A stretch of DNA of 5,274 nt from Anaerolineales bacterium (lineage in GTDB: Bacteria; Chloroflexota; Anaerolineae; Anaerolineales; E44-bin32). Made by a program: the position numbers and the translations under genes. Below, piece after piece: positions 1 to 5,274 of the stretch. The stretch covers positions 1 to 5,274 of the forward strand of contig DAOVFE010000161.1 of the NCBI GenBank assembly GCA_030673085.1, written 5' to 3'. Under the pieces are notes generated by a model. It was not told where the DNA came from. It did no database searches and saw only the letters and a list, made by a program, of their open reading frames with translations. The stretch's first letter is position 1; every line of letters starts with the position of its first letter.

Positions 1-31
1 AGCTTTTGGGGGTAGAAAAAATATTTACCTT

Positions 32-112
32 TATTCGACAGCGAATATTTAAACAAAACCCGTACCCGAAGGGGAAAAATTCGGCAATGGGGGCTGTCCC
101 TAAGGACATCCT
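32..112. repeat. Cluster of three short hairpin-forming inverted repeats
   Basis: Three small perfect dyads occur in 80 bases: TATTCG-acag-CGAATA (32-47), CCGAA (66-70) with TTCGG (80-84), and TGTCC-ctaa-GGACA just after position 94. Each stem is only 5-6 base pairs and none is followed by a T run, so they do not make a convincing terminator. They could be the structured end of an upstream transcript or leader structure. Confidence 0.3.
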
Positions 113-141
113 TAAAGGAATTTTGAGGGTTTTGTAATTTA

Positions 142-182
142 CTAAAGTGCGGTAGATATTTTCCCTTTTTTTATCACTTTAG
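142..182. repeat. 8-bp inverted repeat (CTAAAGTG ... CACTTTAG) upstream of the operon
   Basis: CTAAAGTG at 142-149 and its exact reverse complement CACTTTAG at 175-182 are separated by 25 bases that are rich in T and hold a TAGATATTTT stretch. The spacing puts the arm starts 33 bases apart, about three helical turns, so a dimeric regulator binding on one face of the DNA is possible. It is too loose for a terminator hairpin. A repeat of this size can occur by chance in AT-rich DNA. Confidence 0.4.
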
Positions 183-201
183 ACTTTTACATTCTGCAAG
201 T

Positions 202-241
202 TAGCTGTAAGCTATTACTATGCCGCTCTGCGTTAAGCTAT
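202..241. repeat. AGCTA-rich dyad and repeated TAAGCTAT
   Basis: TAGCT (202-206) and AGCTA (210-214) form a short dyad. The octamer TAAGCTAT occurs at 208-215 and again at 234-241, 26 bases apart. The cluster lies between the upstream AT-rich stretch and the first gene, where an operator could sit. No promoter elements with good spacing were recognised next to it, so a regulatory role is only a suggestion. Confidence 0.3.
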
Positions 242-377
242 GAATATCTTGGACTCAAGCCAAAAGAAACCGTTCACACGGCGGAATATTAATGCTTTAA
301 TAAATACTGGAGACATCTTCACTCCAAGCGCTTCTAGACGGGTCGGCGCTATCATAAAAAATATGAGTAATCTATGA
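240..377 (+). CDS. Possible 45-residue leader ORF overlapping the receiver-CpaE start
   Basis: An ATG at 240 opens 45 codons ending at TGA 375-377. The stop shares four bases (ATGA) with the start of the downstream gene at 374, the arrangement typical of coupled translation. The predicted peptide begins MNILDSSQKK and is basic and Asn/Ser-rich, with no recognised domain, signal peptide or membrane helix. No Shine-Dalgarno site precedes it, and TAA stands one codon upstream. It is short enough to be a chance opening. The main argument for it is the ATGA junction together with the missing ribosome site of the next gene. Confidence 0.25.
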   Translation: MNILDSSQKKPFTRRNINALINTGDIFTPSASRRVGAIIKNMSNL

Positions 378-1606
378 CTGAGAAAATCCTTGTAGTTGAC
401 GATAGCAAACTGATGACGCGAATGATCGAGGACATGCTCAAGCAGTCTGGCTACGAGGTTATGTCCGCTAATGACGGGCCTACTGCTCTCAAGCTTGCAT
501 CTGAATGGGTTCCGAATCTGATTCTGCTTGACGTGATGATGCCGGACATGGATGGCTTTGAAGTATGTCGACGATTGCGGGAGATGGAACGTGTCGCAAC
601 TGTGCCGATCATCATGGTTACAGCCAAATCCAGTATTGCCGATAAGATCAATGGGTTTGAAGTCGGCGCCGATGATTATATAACTAAGCCCTTTGAGCTG
701 CCCGAGCTTAGACTGCGCGTATCCGCCTTACTTAAACGCTCCCAACGCTTAATTGCCGGCCCCGCTGCCGCTCCCAAGCCGGCCAGGATTATCACCGTCT
801 TCAGCCTGCGAGGTGGAAGCGGATGCACCAGCCTGGCGGTTAATCTTGCTGCTGGCCTGGCCAAACTCTGGGGAATCCACGTTCCGCTGCTTGACCTCGC
901 GCTCCCCTTTGGCGTCTGCGATTCTATGCTCAACTTGCAGCCACGCTATCGCTTAGATGATGTCGTCAATAAACCAATTGTAGAGCTAGGCGCCGATGTA
1001 ATAACCGGGTACCTGACCGCCCACGAAAGCGGCATTCAGCTCTTGGGCGGCTTTTCCGATGCAACGCTTATAGATCGCTTTTCCGAGAACCTGGTTACCT
1101 ACGTGCTCGAACAACTCCGCAGCCGTTTCCGATATATAGTTATAGATACCGCCCACGATTTCACGCCCCCAACCATTGCTGCTCTAGATGGCGCCGATAC
1201 TATCGTGATACCGGTCACCCCGGATATTAATGCTGCGCGTCTGACATATAACGCCTTGCATATTTTCGATTCGCTGGGCTACCAAGAGGAGCCATTCTTG
1301 ACTCTCAATTGGACTTTTTCCCAACAAGGCATTTCGCGAATACAGTTGGAAAAATTCTTGAAGCAGCCCTTCAATCTGGTTATGCCATATGCTGCTGGAG
1401 TCTGGAGTCAGGCCATCAACACCGGCGTTCCGGTTATAGAAGGCGACCCCGAATCGCCTCTGGTCGCGATGTTAGAAGATATGGTCTGGCGCTTGAGCGA
1501 TCCGATCATGCAGAAATCGAAACCGGATAATCCGACACCGACATGGCAGCGTGTATCACAGCGTATACGGTCGTCGCATAGCGCAGAAAGACCAAAGGCC
1601 GACTAA
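374..1606 (+). CDS. Receiver domain-CpaE/TadZ-like P-loop protein (pilus assembly/localisation regulator)
   Basis: A 410-residue cytoplasmic protein with two domains. Residues 3-122 form a complete response-regulator receiver: acidic pair D9/D10, phospho-acceptor D53 in LLDVMMPDMDG, switch T83 and K105 in the TKPF motif. After an Ala/Pro linker (128-137), residues 138-375 match the MinD/ParA-like fold of CpaE/TadZ: a P-loop at 144-153 (SLRGGSGCTS), LLDLALPFG with D174, a Walker B-like strand YIVIDTAHDF with D258, and the VTPD and NTGVPV segments typical of CpaE. The Walker lysine is replaced by C151 and the MinD signature lysine by R146, so ATP hydrolysis is doubtful. The last 35 residues are basic and probably disordered. 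CpaE/TadZ proteins place Tad/Flp pilus machinery in the cell; here phosphorylation of D53 presumably controls that role. The start gives an exact receiver N-terminus but has no good Shine-Dalgarno site. The stop overlaps the next start (TAATG). Confidence 0.95.
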   Translation: MTEKILVVDDSKLMTRMIEDMLKQSGYEVMSANDGPTALKLASEWVPNLILLDVMMPDMDGFEVCRRLREMERVATVPIIMVTAKSSIADKINGFEVGADDYITKPFELPELRLRVSALLKRSQRLIAGPAAAPKPARIITVFSLRGGSGCTSLAVNLAAGLAKLWGIHVPLLDLALPFGVCDSMLNLQPRYRLDDVVNKPIVELGADVITGYLTAHESGIQLLGGFSDATLIDRFSENLVTYVLEQLRSRFRYIVIDTAHDFTPPTIAALDGADTIVIPVTPDINAARLTYNALHIFDSLGYQEEPFLTLNWTFSQQGISRIQLEKFLKQPFNLVMPYAAGVWSQAINTGVPVIEGDPESPLVAMLEDMVWRLSDPIMQKSKPDNPTPTWQRVSQRIRSSHSAERPKAD

Positions 1607-2373
1607 TGAATACACGATCAAATAAACACCACCAGCGAGGACAGGGGATTGTCGAAGTCGCCGTTCTTCTTTCACTGGTCGCCGCCAGCACTATCGCTGC
1701 GATGAGTGCTTATGGAGTCAGCCTGCGAGATGTTTATTGCGACATTGGATCCGCCTTCGGCGTTGATCAAAAATCCTGCGCGCCGAAGACGCTCCTCGAC
1801 GATGACTTCAGCAACCTCGATGGATGGAATATCCTCACCGGGCCCGGATGGAAACCAACCGGCGATAAGCTTTGCGTTGGCTACGGCACCAATCATCAGG
1901 CGCTCACCGGCGATGAAGATTGGAAGGATTACACCATCAACCTCGATATCTCCGATCTGAAACGCCATCGCGGCAGGAGTGGATATGGGGCCTACTTCCG
2001 CACTACGCTCGGCCCTGGCTCCGGTTATGGCCATCGGCCAAATATCAATGGCTATATCTTTAAATTCGATCCTTACTTCCGCGATTCGAGATTCGGGGGC
2101 GGGCGTAACGGCTCTTTCGTGATACGTAGAGTAATAAAAGGCAAGGAATTCTGGCCTCCGATAGCAGTCGGTCCGGCCCCGCCAGACTTCGATTTTTACT
2201 CCGCTCCGAAGAATCTCTCGCTGAATGTCGACGGCGACACGTTTATCGCCACTGTCGACGGCGAACAGGTCCTTAAAGCTTCCGATCGCACTTTTACCGA
2301 AGGCGGAATCGGATTGCGTGTTTGGGGCGGCACCGTGGCGTGTTTCGACAATTTAACTATTACCGAGCCATAA
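1606..2373 (+). CDS. Flp-type pilin-like leader fused to a LamG/DUF1080-like lectin domain (paralog 1)
   Basis: A 255-residue secreted or surface protein. The N-terminus has a short basic leader ending in G12, then QGIVE, with Glu at +5 and a hydrophobic helix at about 15-37. This is the class III prepilin pattern cut by a prepilin peptidase after Gly, although the Tyr usual after Glu in Flp pilins is Val here. After a short YGVSLRDVYC link (C45), residues 63-253 resemble concanavalin/LamG-like beta-sandwiches of the DUF1080 type: DDDFSNLDGWN, GDEDWKDYTINLD, INGYIFKFD, WPPIAV and a closing GIGLRVWGG...CFDNLTIT. Its only cysteines are C45, C58, C90 and C246, all conserved in the next gene, suggesting two disulfides outside the cytoplasm. 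The ATG overlaps the stop of the CpaE-like gene by one base, and AAAGG (1594-1598) precedes it, so translation is probably coupled. Role: displayed carbohydrate- or matrix-binding subunit, inferred. No catalytic function can be claimed. Confidence 0.9.
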   Translation: MNTRSNKHHQRGQGIVEVAVLLSLVAASTIAAMSAYGVSLRDVYCDIGSAFGVDQKSCAPKTLLDDDFSNLDGWNILTGPGWKPTGDKLCVGYGTNHQALTGDEDWKDYTINLDISDLKRHRGRSGYGAYFRTTLGPGSGYGHRPNINGYIFKFDPYFRDSRFGGGRNGSFVIRRVIKGKEFWPPIAVGPAPPDFDFYSAPKNLSLNVDGDTFIATVDGEQVLKASDRTFTEGGIGLRVWGGTVACFDNLTITEP

Positions 2374-2382
2374 GATCATATT

Positions 2383-2388
2383 AGGAGG
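2383..2388 (+). promoter_or_regulatory. Strong Shine-Dalgarno site for paralog 2
   Basis: A perfect AGGAGG lies five bases before the ATG at 2394. It fixes that start, and therefore the unusually long 27-residue basic leader of the second pilin-like protein. It is clearly stronger than the sites of the neighbouring genes, which suggests this subunit is translated at a higher level. Confidence 0.85.
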
Positions 2389-2393
2389 TTGCC

Positions 2394-3143
2394 ATGTCCT
2401 TTTTTGGTAATCGGGGGACAAATTCAAGAAAAACCCCCATTATAAGCAGGTCTTCTATCATTTATCAGCAAGGGCAGAGCTTTACCGAGATCGCTATCAT
2501 CCTGGGACTTCTTGTCTCCACCACTATAGCAGCCCTCTCTGCCTATGGGATCAGCGTACGGGATGTTTATTGCACCGTTATTGGCGGATTCGGCGTAGAG
2601 CCGCAGGCCTGCCAAGCGCATCTGCTTTGGGAAGATGGTTTTGATGATCTTGACCGCTGGAATATGACCAACGGCAATGGTTGGGCACTTGACGACGGTC
2701 AATTATGCGTCACTCGGGGAGGAGAGCATCAGGCTTTCACCGGCGATGAAGAGTGGGATGACTTCACTTTCCAACTTGACCAAGCCAATATGACGCGTGG
2801 CAATGGGTATGGCCTTTACTTTCGAGTGAGCAACGAACCAGCAATCAATGGCTATGCCTTTCAATACGATCCTGGCTATAACAAATCGTTTATCTTCCGC
2901 AAAATTGTTAATGGACATGAACTCTGGCCGCCTATTGCCGTCAGCAAAGCGCCGCCGGATTTTCAATGGAACAATACCGCTTATCAGGTCTCGGTTCAGG
3001 CCAAGGGCGATGATTTTACCGCTTTTATCAATGGTGAACCGGTTGTAAGCGCCAATGATTCATCTTACTCCACAGGTCGGGTTGGCCTTCGTATATGGGG
3101 TGACACCCGGGTCTGCTTCGATGATCTCAGCGTTACACAGTAG
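2394..3143 (+). CDS. Flp-type pilin-like leader fused to a LamG/DUF1080-like lectin domain (paralog 2)
   Basis: A 249-residue paralog of the preceding protein, alignable along almost its whole length. The leader is longer (27 residues, basic), ends in G27 and is followed by QSFTE, again with Glu at +5, and a hydrophobic helix at about 30-53. YGISVRDVYC mirrors YGVSLRDVYC of the first copy. The beta-sandwich spans about 77-248, with shared blocks HQAFTGDEEW, INGYAFQYD, LWPPIAV, KAPPDF and VGLRIWGD..VCFDDL. Cysteines C60, C73, C105 and C241 match those of paralog 1 in order and local context. Two loops are shorter than in paralog 1 (around 145-150 and 160-165). It sits 20 bases after paralog 1 with its own strong ribosome site. 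It most likely acts with paralog 1 as a second surface subunit; major versus minor subunit cannot be decided from sequence. Confidence 0.9.
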   Translation: MSFFGNRGTNSRKTPIISRSSIIYQQGQSFTEIAIILGLLVSTTIAALSAYGISVRDVYCTVIGGFGVEPQACQAHLLWEDGFDDLDRWNMTNGNGWALDDGQLCVTRGGEHQAFTGDEEWDDFTFQLDQANMTRGNGYGLYFRVSNEPAINGYAFQYDPGYNKSFIFRKIVNGHELWPPIAVSKAPPDFQWNNTAYQVSVQAKGDDFTAFINGEPVVSANDSSYSTGRVGLRIWGDTRVCFDDLSVTQ

Positions 3144-3144
3144 C

Positions 3145-3151
3145 AAAGGAG
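3145..3151 (+). promoter_or_regulatory. Shine-Dalgarno site of the membrane-anchored gene
   Basis: AAAGGAG lies nine bases before the ATG at 3161, supporting that start and the cytoplasmic acidic N-terminal segment it encodes. Confidence 0.7.
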
Positions 3152-3160
3152 TTTCTATCA

Positions 3161-3601
3161 ATGTCTCTAACCGATAGTCCGCCAGTAGAATACTATGACG
3201 ATGGAATGCCGGTCGAAAAGGAGCCCTCTCCGCTGAAGCGCAATTGGCTCAGAGTAATGCTTATAGGCATAACTCTGATTGTCGCCATTATCGCCATAGC
3301 CGGTCTGATCAACCGCCAAGACTTGATTCTGGGCCGCGGCTCAATCAGCGGTCAGGTTATTGATAACTTAGGCCAGCCTATAGCCAATGCCGAGGTCTTT
3401 GCCAGCCAGTGCGATACCTGGGCGGCAAGCGATCTTAATGGCCATTTCCAGCTTGAGGGAATCCCGGCCGGCAAGAGAGTGGTGGTGGTTGTAGTTACAC
3501 CTATGCCTGAACTCGATCCGATCATGCTCGATGTCGATATTCCAGCCGGTGAAACGCTCGAATTGGGTCAACTTGTGTATGGCCAGAGCGCAGCAAATTA
3601 A
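3161..3601 (+). CDS. Single-pass membrane protein with carboxypeptidase-regulatory-like domain
   Basis: A 146-residue protein. Residues 1-28 are polar, first acidic and then basic (PLKRN), followed by one hydrophobic transmembrane helix at about 30-50, so the N-terminus is probably inside and the rest outside. Residues 60-138 fit the CarboxypepD_reg-like seven-strand beta-sandwich: SISGQVIDNLGQPIANAEV, then SDLNGHFQLEGIPAGKRVVVVV, and a PAGETLELG end. This fold has no enzymatic role by itself and is common in surface and adhesion proteins. One cysteine (C84) sits where the domain usually carries a variable residue. The gene lies 17 bases after pilin-like paralog 2 and 16 before the receiver gene, so it is probably co-transcribed. 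It may anchor or cap the surface structure, or be a periplasm-facing partner of the lectin-like subunits; this is inferred from context only. No known gene name is recognised. Confidence 0.85.
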   Translation: MSLTDSPPVEYYDDGMPVEKEPSPLKRNWLRVMLIGITLIVAIIAIAGLINRQDLILGRGSISGQVIDNLGQPIANAEVFASQCDTWAASDLNGHFQLEGIPAGKRVVVVVVTPMPELDPIMLDVDIPAGETLELGQLVYGQSAAN

Positions 3602-3617
3602 GGCGGGGCACTAATCC

Positions 3618-4007
3618 ATGAGCACCTATCGTATCCTGGTTGTAGATGACAGCGCGCTGAATCGCAAGCTGGTTTCCACTATCTTGCAGGCCAATCATTT
3701 CGAGGTCCTGGAGGCCATCGACGGCGAGCAAGCCGTCGCAGTTGCAACAAGCGAGCGCCCTTCTCTGATTTTAATGGATATTCAACTTCCAAAGCTCGAC
3801 GGCTACGAGGCTACACGCCGTTTACGCGCTCAGCCAGAAACTAAAGATATCCCGATCATAGCCCTGACCGCAAACGCCATGGCGGGGGAGGATGAGCGAG
3901 CTCGGGCGGCTGGCTGCGATGGTTATATCAGCAAGCCAATTGACACTCGCAGCCTGGTGCCCACACTGATTCCCTACCTCGAGCAAGGACGTAAACTCCC
4001 TCAATGA
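3618..4007 (+). CDS. Stand-alone response regulator receiver protein (DivK/CheY-like)
   Basis: A 129-residue protein that is almost entirely one receiver domain: acidic pair D10/D11, phospho-acceptor D54 in LILMDIQLP, switch T84 in ALTANAM and K106 in ISKP. The DGYEATRRLR, ALTANAMAGEDE and AGCDGYISKPID segments are of the DivK/hybrid-kinase receiver type rather than the chemotaxis CheY type. With no output domain, it should work as a phosphorelay shuttle or by protein-protein contact. The ATG is preceded by a G-rich AGGCGGGG stretch about nine bases upstream, a weak ribosome site, and alternative starts would cut into the first strand. It closes the compact run of surface genes, and a PAS sensor gene begins about 520 bases later, a possible cognate kinase. 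DivK acts in polarity and cell-cycle control in Caulobacter; that role should not be assumed here. Confidence 0.93.
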   Translation: MSTYRILVVDDSALNRKLVSTILQANHFEVLEAIDGEQAVAVATSERPSLILMDIQLPKLDGYEATRRLRAQPETKDIPIIALTANAMAGEDERARAAGCDGYISKPIDTRSLVPTLIPYLEQGRKLPQ

Positions 4008-4501
4008 ATATTCGGCTTGATGAATCAGCTCATTGGGAGATCGGACGGGCGATATGGCCGACTCTTGGTCTATACGATAGAATCGCTCCAATCGTGGGGC
4101 GGATGACTTCCACCGCTGCGCTCAGATTGCCCGCAATCAAGCATGGCCGCCCCAACTTTTTCATAGACGCCGTCAGCCGCTGGTTGGTTTTTCCACCCGA
4201 TATAAGGCCAGCTCTGATTCCATATATCCGATGCCATATCTACTGCCAGATGCCGGTCATGCAATATCCTTTACATAGCCATCATAATCATAGGCGAAAG
4301 CTTCCGCAAAACATCTGCCCCACACTTTATAGGCGCCCGGAGACGATAACCCATTGGTCATCATCAGCCTGCAAATCATCAACTAGAAGCAGCGATGTCT
4401 CGAATGACGCCTTCGCATCCTCCTTCCGCCGGCGCAATAATCAGCGATTATCGATATGCTTGCATTTAAAAAGCCTAAACACAAGAAAGGTATTTTGCTA
4501 A
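4004..4501 (+). CDS. Doubtful 165-residue ORF between the receiver and PAS sensor genes
   Basis: The frame is open for 165 codons and its ATG overlaps the TGA of the receiver gene (ATGA), which would fit translational coupling. Against it, the product is rich in Arg, Ser, His and Pro (for example a HSHHNHRRK stretch and runs of Ser), with rare-type AGA/AGG and TCA codons in the second half. No domain, motif or membrane segment is recognised, and the nearest AAGGA is too far upstream to be a good ribosome site. The same DNA gives equally protein-like stretches on the other strand. I lean towards non-coding or decayed sequence. Confidence 0.2.
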   Translation: MNIRLDESAHWEIGRAIWPTLGLYDRIAPIVGRMTSTAALRLPAIKHGRPNFFIDAVSRWLVFPPDIRPALIPYIRCHIYCQMPVMQYPLHSHHNHRRKLPQNICPTLYRRPETITHWSSSACKSSTRSSDVSNDAFASSFRRRNNQRLSICLHLKSLNTRKVFC

Positions 4502-4531
4502 TGTTAGCCGCTTTTTTCAGTGAACTCAGAT
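4008..4531. other. 520-base stretch without a confident gene
   Basis: Apart from the doubtful + strand ORF, this interval contains only short openings. On the minus strand, protein-like pieces occur in different frames: a piece ending QWVIVSGRL, one with WGRCFAEAFAYDYDGY (about 4260-4370) and one with IWNQSWPYIGW (about 4070-4264), which could be remains of a frameshifted gene. A perfect dyad ATAATC-agc-GATTAT lies at 4437-4451. No tRNA, transposon end or terminator hairpin with a T run was seen. The region separates the surface-gene run from the sensor gene, so the sensor may have its own promoter. Confidence 0.5.
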
Positions 4532-4548
4532 ATGATGAAGAAAAATAG
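4456..4548 (+). CDS. Possible 30-residue ORF overlapping the PAS sensor start
   Basis: ATG 4456 opens 30 codons ending in TAG 4546-4548, overlapping the sensor gene start by 17 bases in another frame. The peptide has a lysine-rich start (KKPKHKK), a short hydrophobic middle (GILLMLAAFF) and an acidic end. An internal ATG at 4501 is preceded ten bases upstream by AAGAAAGG, so a 15-residue version is also possible. It could couple translation to the sensor gene, which lacks a clear ribosome site, or be a chance opening. Confidence 0.2.
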   Translation: MLAFKKPKHKKGILLMLAAFFSELRYDEEK

Positions 4549-5274
4549 CGATCATCAAGACGGGCAATCGCACATAGATCTCATTTCATTATCGTATAAG
4601 CGGCTGCAAGAAGCGCCTGCGCGCATCTTTTACTTCTATAGCCGTGATTTGCGCCGGCTCAAATGGTCCGTCTTTGGCATATCCGCCTTATTTCTTACAG
4701 CGCTTGAGGCCTATTACTACTTCATCTGGGGTGCGCCATTAAACGACAGTATTATTGATTGGCTGATTGCAATGGCCGGCGCAACCGTGCTGATTGAGAT
4801 TTCCTTTTGGGCCATGGGGAAATCGCAGAGGCGCCTCGAACACGAAATTACCGTCCGCCAGCAGGCGGAAGAGGCGCTGCGCAAAATCGAAACTAGCTTT
4901 CACGCTATGTTTGATAATACTGCAGTCGGCATTTCGATCTGCGATTTGCATGGCCACTTTCTGGAAACCAATCCGGCCTTGCAACAGCTGCTGGGCTACA
5001 GCTCGGACGAATTGAGCCGCATGCGCTTTGCGGATGTCACTCATCCAGATGACGGGGCCTATAATAGGCAGTTATTCAACGATTTTCTCGAGGGAAAGTG
5101 TGATCACTCCAAATTCAGCAAACGGTATATTCGCGGAAATGGCCAAATTGTCTGGGTAAATCTGAGCATATCCCTCGTTCGCGACGATGATAACAAGCCG
5201 CTTTTCACCATCGGCATAGTCAAGGATATCTCCGAGCGCAAATGGGCTGAAGAAACACTGCGCGAAACCGAACG
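4532..5274 (+). CDS. Membrane-bound PAS sensor protein, probable histidine kinase (3' end outside window)
   Basis: An open frame of 247 codons runs off the right edge without a stop. From the ATG at 4532 the protein has a polar N-terminus, two probable transmembrane helices (about 45-66 and 74-95), a charged helical, probably coiled-coil linker (97-123, with RRLEHEITVRQQAEEALRK), and a full PAS/PAC domain at about 120-236: MFDNTAVGISICDLHGHFLETNP, LLGYSSDEL, HPDD, and a PAC end with FTIGIVKDISERK. A second linker (WAEETLRETE) implies another PAS or the kinase core beyond the edge. The two helices are joined by only a few residues, so the sensing PAS is cytoplasmic. Multi-PAS histidine kinases commonly look like this, but a diguanylate cyclase/phosphodiesterase could also follow. 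The start is uncertain: ATG 4535 and GTG 4520 are in frame, an in-frame TAG lies at 4505-4507, and no clear Shine-Dalgarno site is seen. Confidence 0.88.
   Translation, partial: MMKKNSDHQDGQSHIDLISLSYKRLQEAPARIFYFYSRDLRRLKWSVFGISALFLTALEAYYYFIWGAPLNDSIIDWLIAMAGATVLIEISFWAMGKSQRRLEHEITVRQQAEEALRKIETSFHAMFDNTAVGISICDLHGHFLETNPALQQLLGYSSDELSRMRFADVTHPDDGAYNRQLFNDFLEGKCDHSKFSKRYIRGNGQIVWVNLSISLVRDDDNKPLFTIGIVKDISERKWAEETLRETE

Noticed and set aside
32..47. Hairpin TATTCG-acag-CGAATA as terminator of an upstream gene
   Set aside because: The stem is only six base pairs, AT-rich, and not followed by a T run.
240..373. Possible c-di-GMP or other riboswitch ahead of the first gene
   Set aside because: No conserved riboswitch core could be matched by eye and no expression-platform hairpin is evident.
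676..933. Minus-strand opening opposite the linker and P-loop of the CpaE-like gene
   Set aside because: The + strand protein here has an unmistakable receiver end and P-loop; the antisense product is low in information and Ser/Arg-rich.
1672..2034. 120-codon minus-strand opening inside pilin-lectin paralog 1
   Set aside because: It lies wholly opposite a gene with clear domain and paralog support, and its product has no recognisable motif; it is a shadow of the real frame.
4437..4451. ATAATC-agc-GATTAT dyad as a terminator
   Set aside because: The stem is AT-rich and short with no following T run; it may be an operator but nothing else supports that.
1..5274. CRISPR array, transposon, tRNA or prophage signs
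   Set aside because: No regularly spaced repeats, transposase or integrase domains, terminal repeats or cloverleaf-like sequence were seen.

Overview
The window looks like a piece of a bacterial chromosome of moderate GC, most likely from an environmental lineage such as Chloroflexota. That assignment is an inference from two things: the combined receiver/CpaE protein, and the style of the Flp-like pilin leaders (G-Q-x-x-x-E followed by a hydrophobic helix and a Tyr-Cys). No rRNA or other phylogenetic marker is present. All confident genes are on the + strand.

Layout. Positions 1-373 are an AT-rich upstream region with several small inverted repeats and a possible 45-codon ORF (240-377) that overlaps the first main gene. 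A compact five-gene run follows, with gaps of -1, 20, 17 and 16 bases: (1) 374-1606, an intact receiver domain joined to a CpaE/TadZ-like P-loop domain; (2) 1606-2373 and (3) 2394-3143, two paralogous proteins with a class III (Flp/type IV-like) pilin N-terminus joined to a LamG/DUF1080-like beta-sandwich; (4) 3161-3601, a single-pass membrane protein with an outward carboxypeptidase-regulatory-like beta-sandwich; (5) 3618-4007, a stand-alone DivK/CheY-type receiver. The interval 4008-4531 holds no convincing gene: one doubtful ORF of odd composition in the + direction and protein-like fragments in several minus-strand frames. From about 4532 to the right edge runs the start of a membrane-bound PAS sensor protein, cut off by the window end.

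How the parts may work together (inference). The genes look like a cassette for a cell-surface appendage or anchored surface adhesin. The pilin-like helices would be processed by a prepilin peptidase and either polymerised or held in the membrane, displaying a disulfide-stabilised lectin-like domain. The CpaE-like protein would position or regulate the secretion/assembly machine and is wired to phosphorelay signalling through its receiver. The DivK-like receiver and the PAS sensor would supply the signal. The secretion ATPase (CpaF/TadA), platform proteins (TadB/TadC) and prepilin peptidase are not in this window. The most unusual item is the tandem pair of pilin-leader plus lectin-like fusions with four invariant cysteines.
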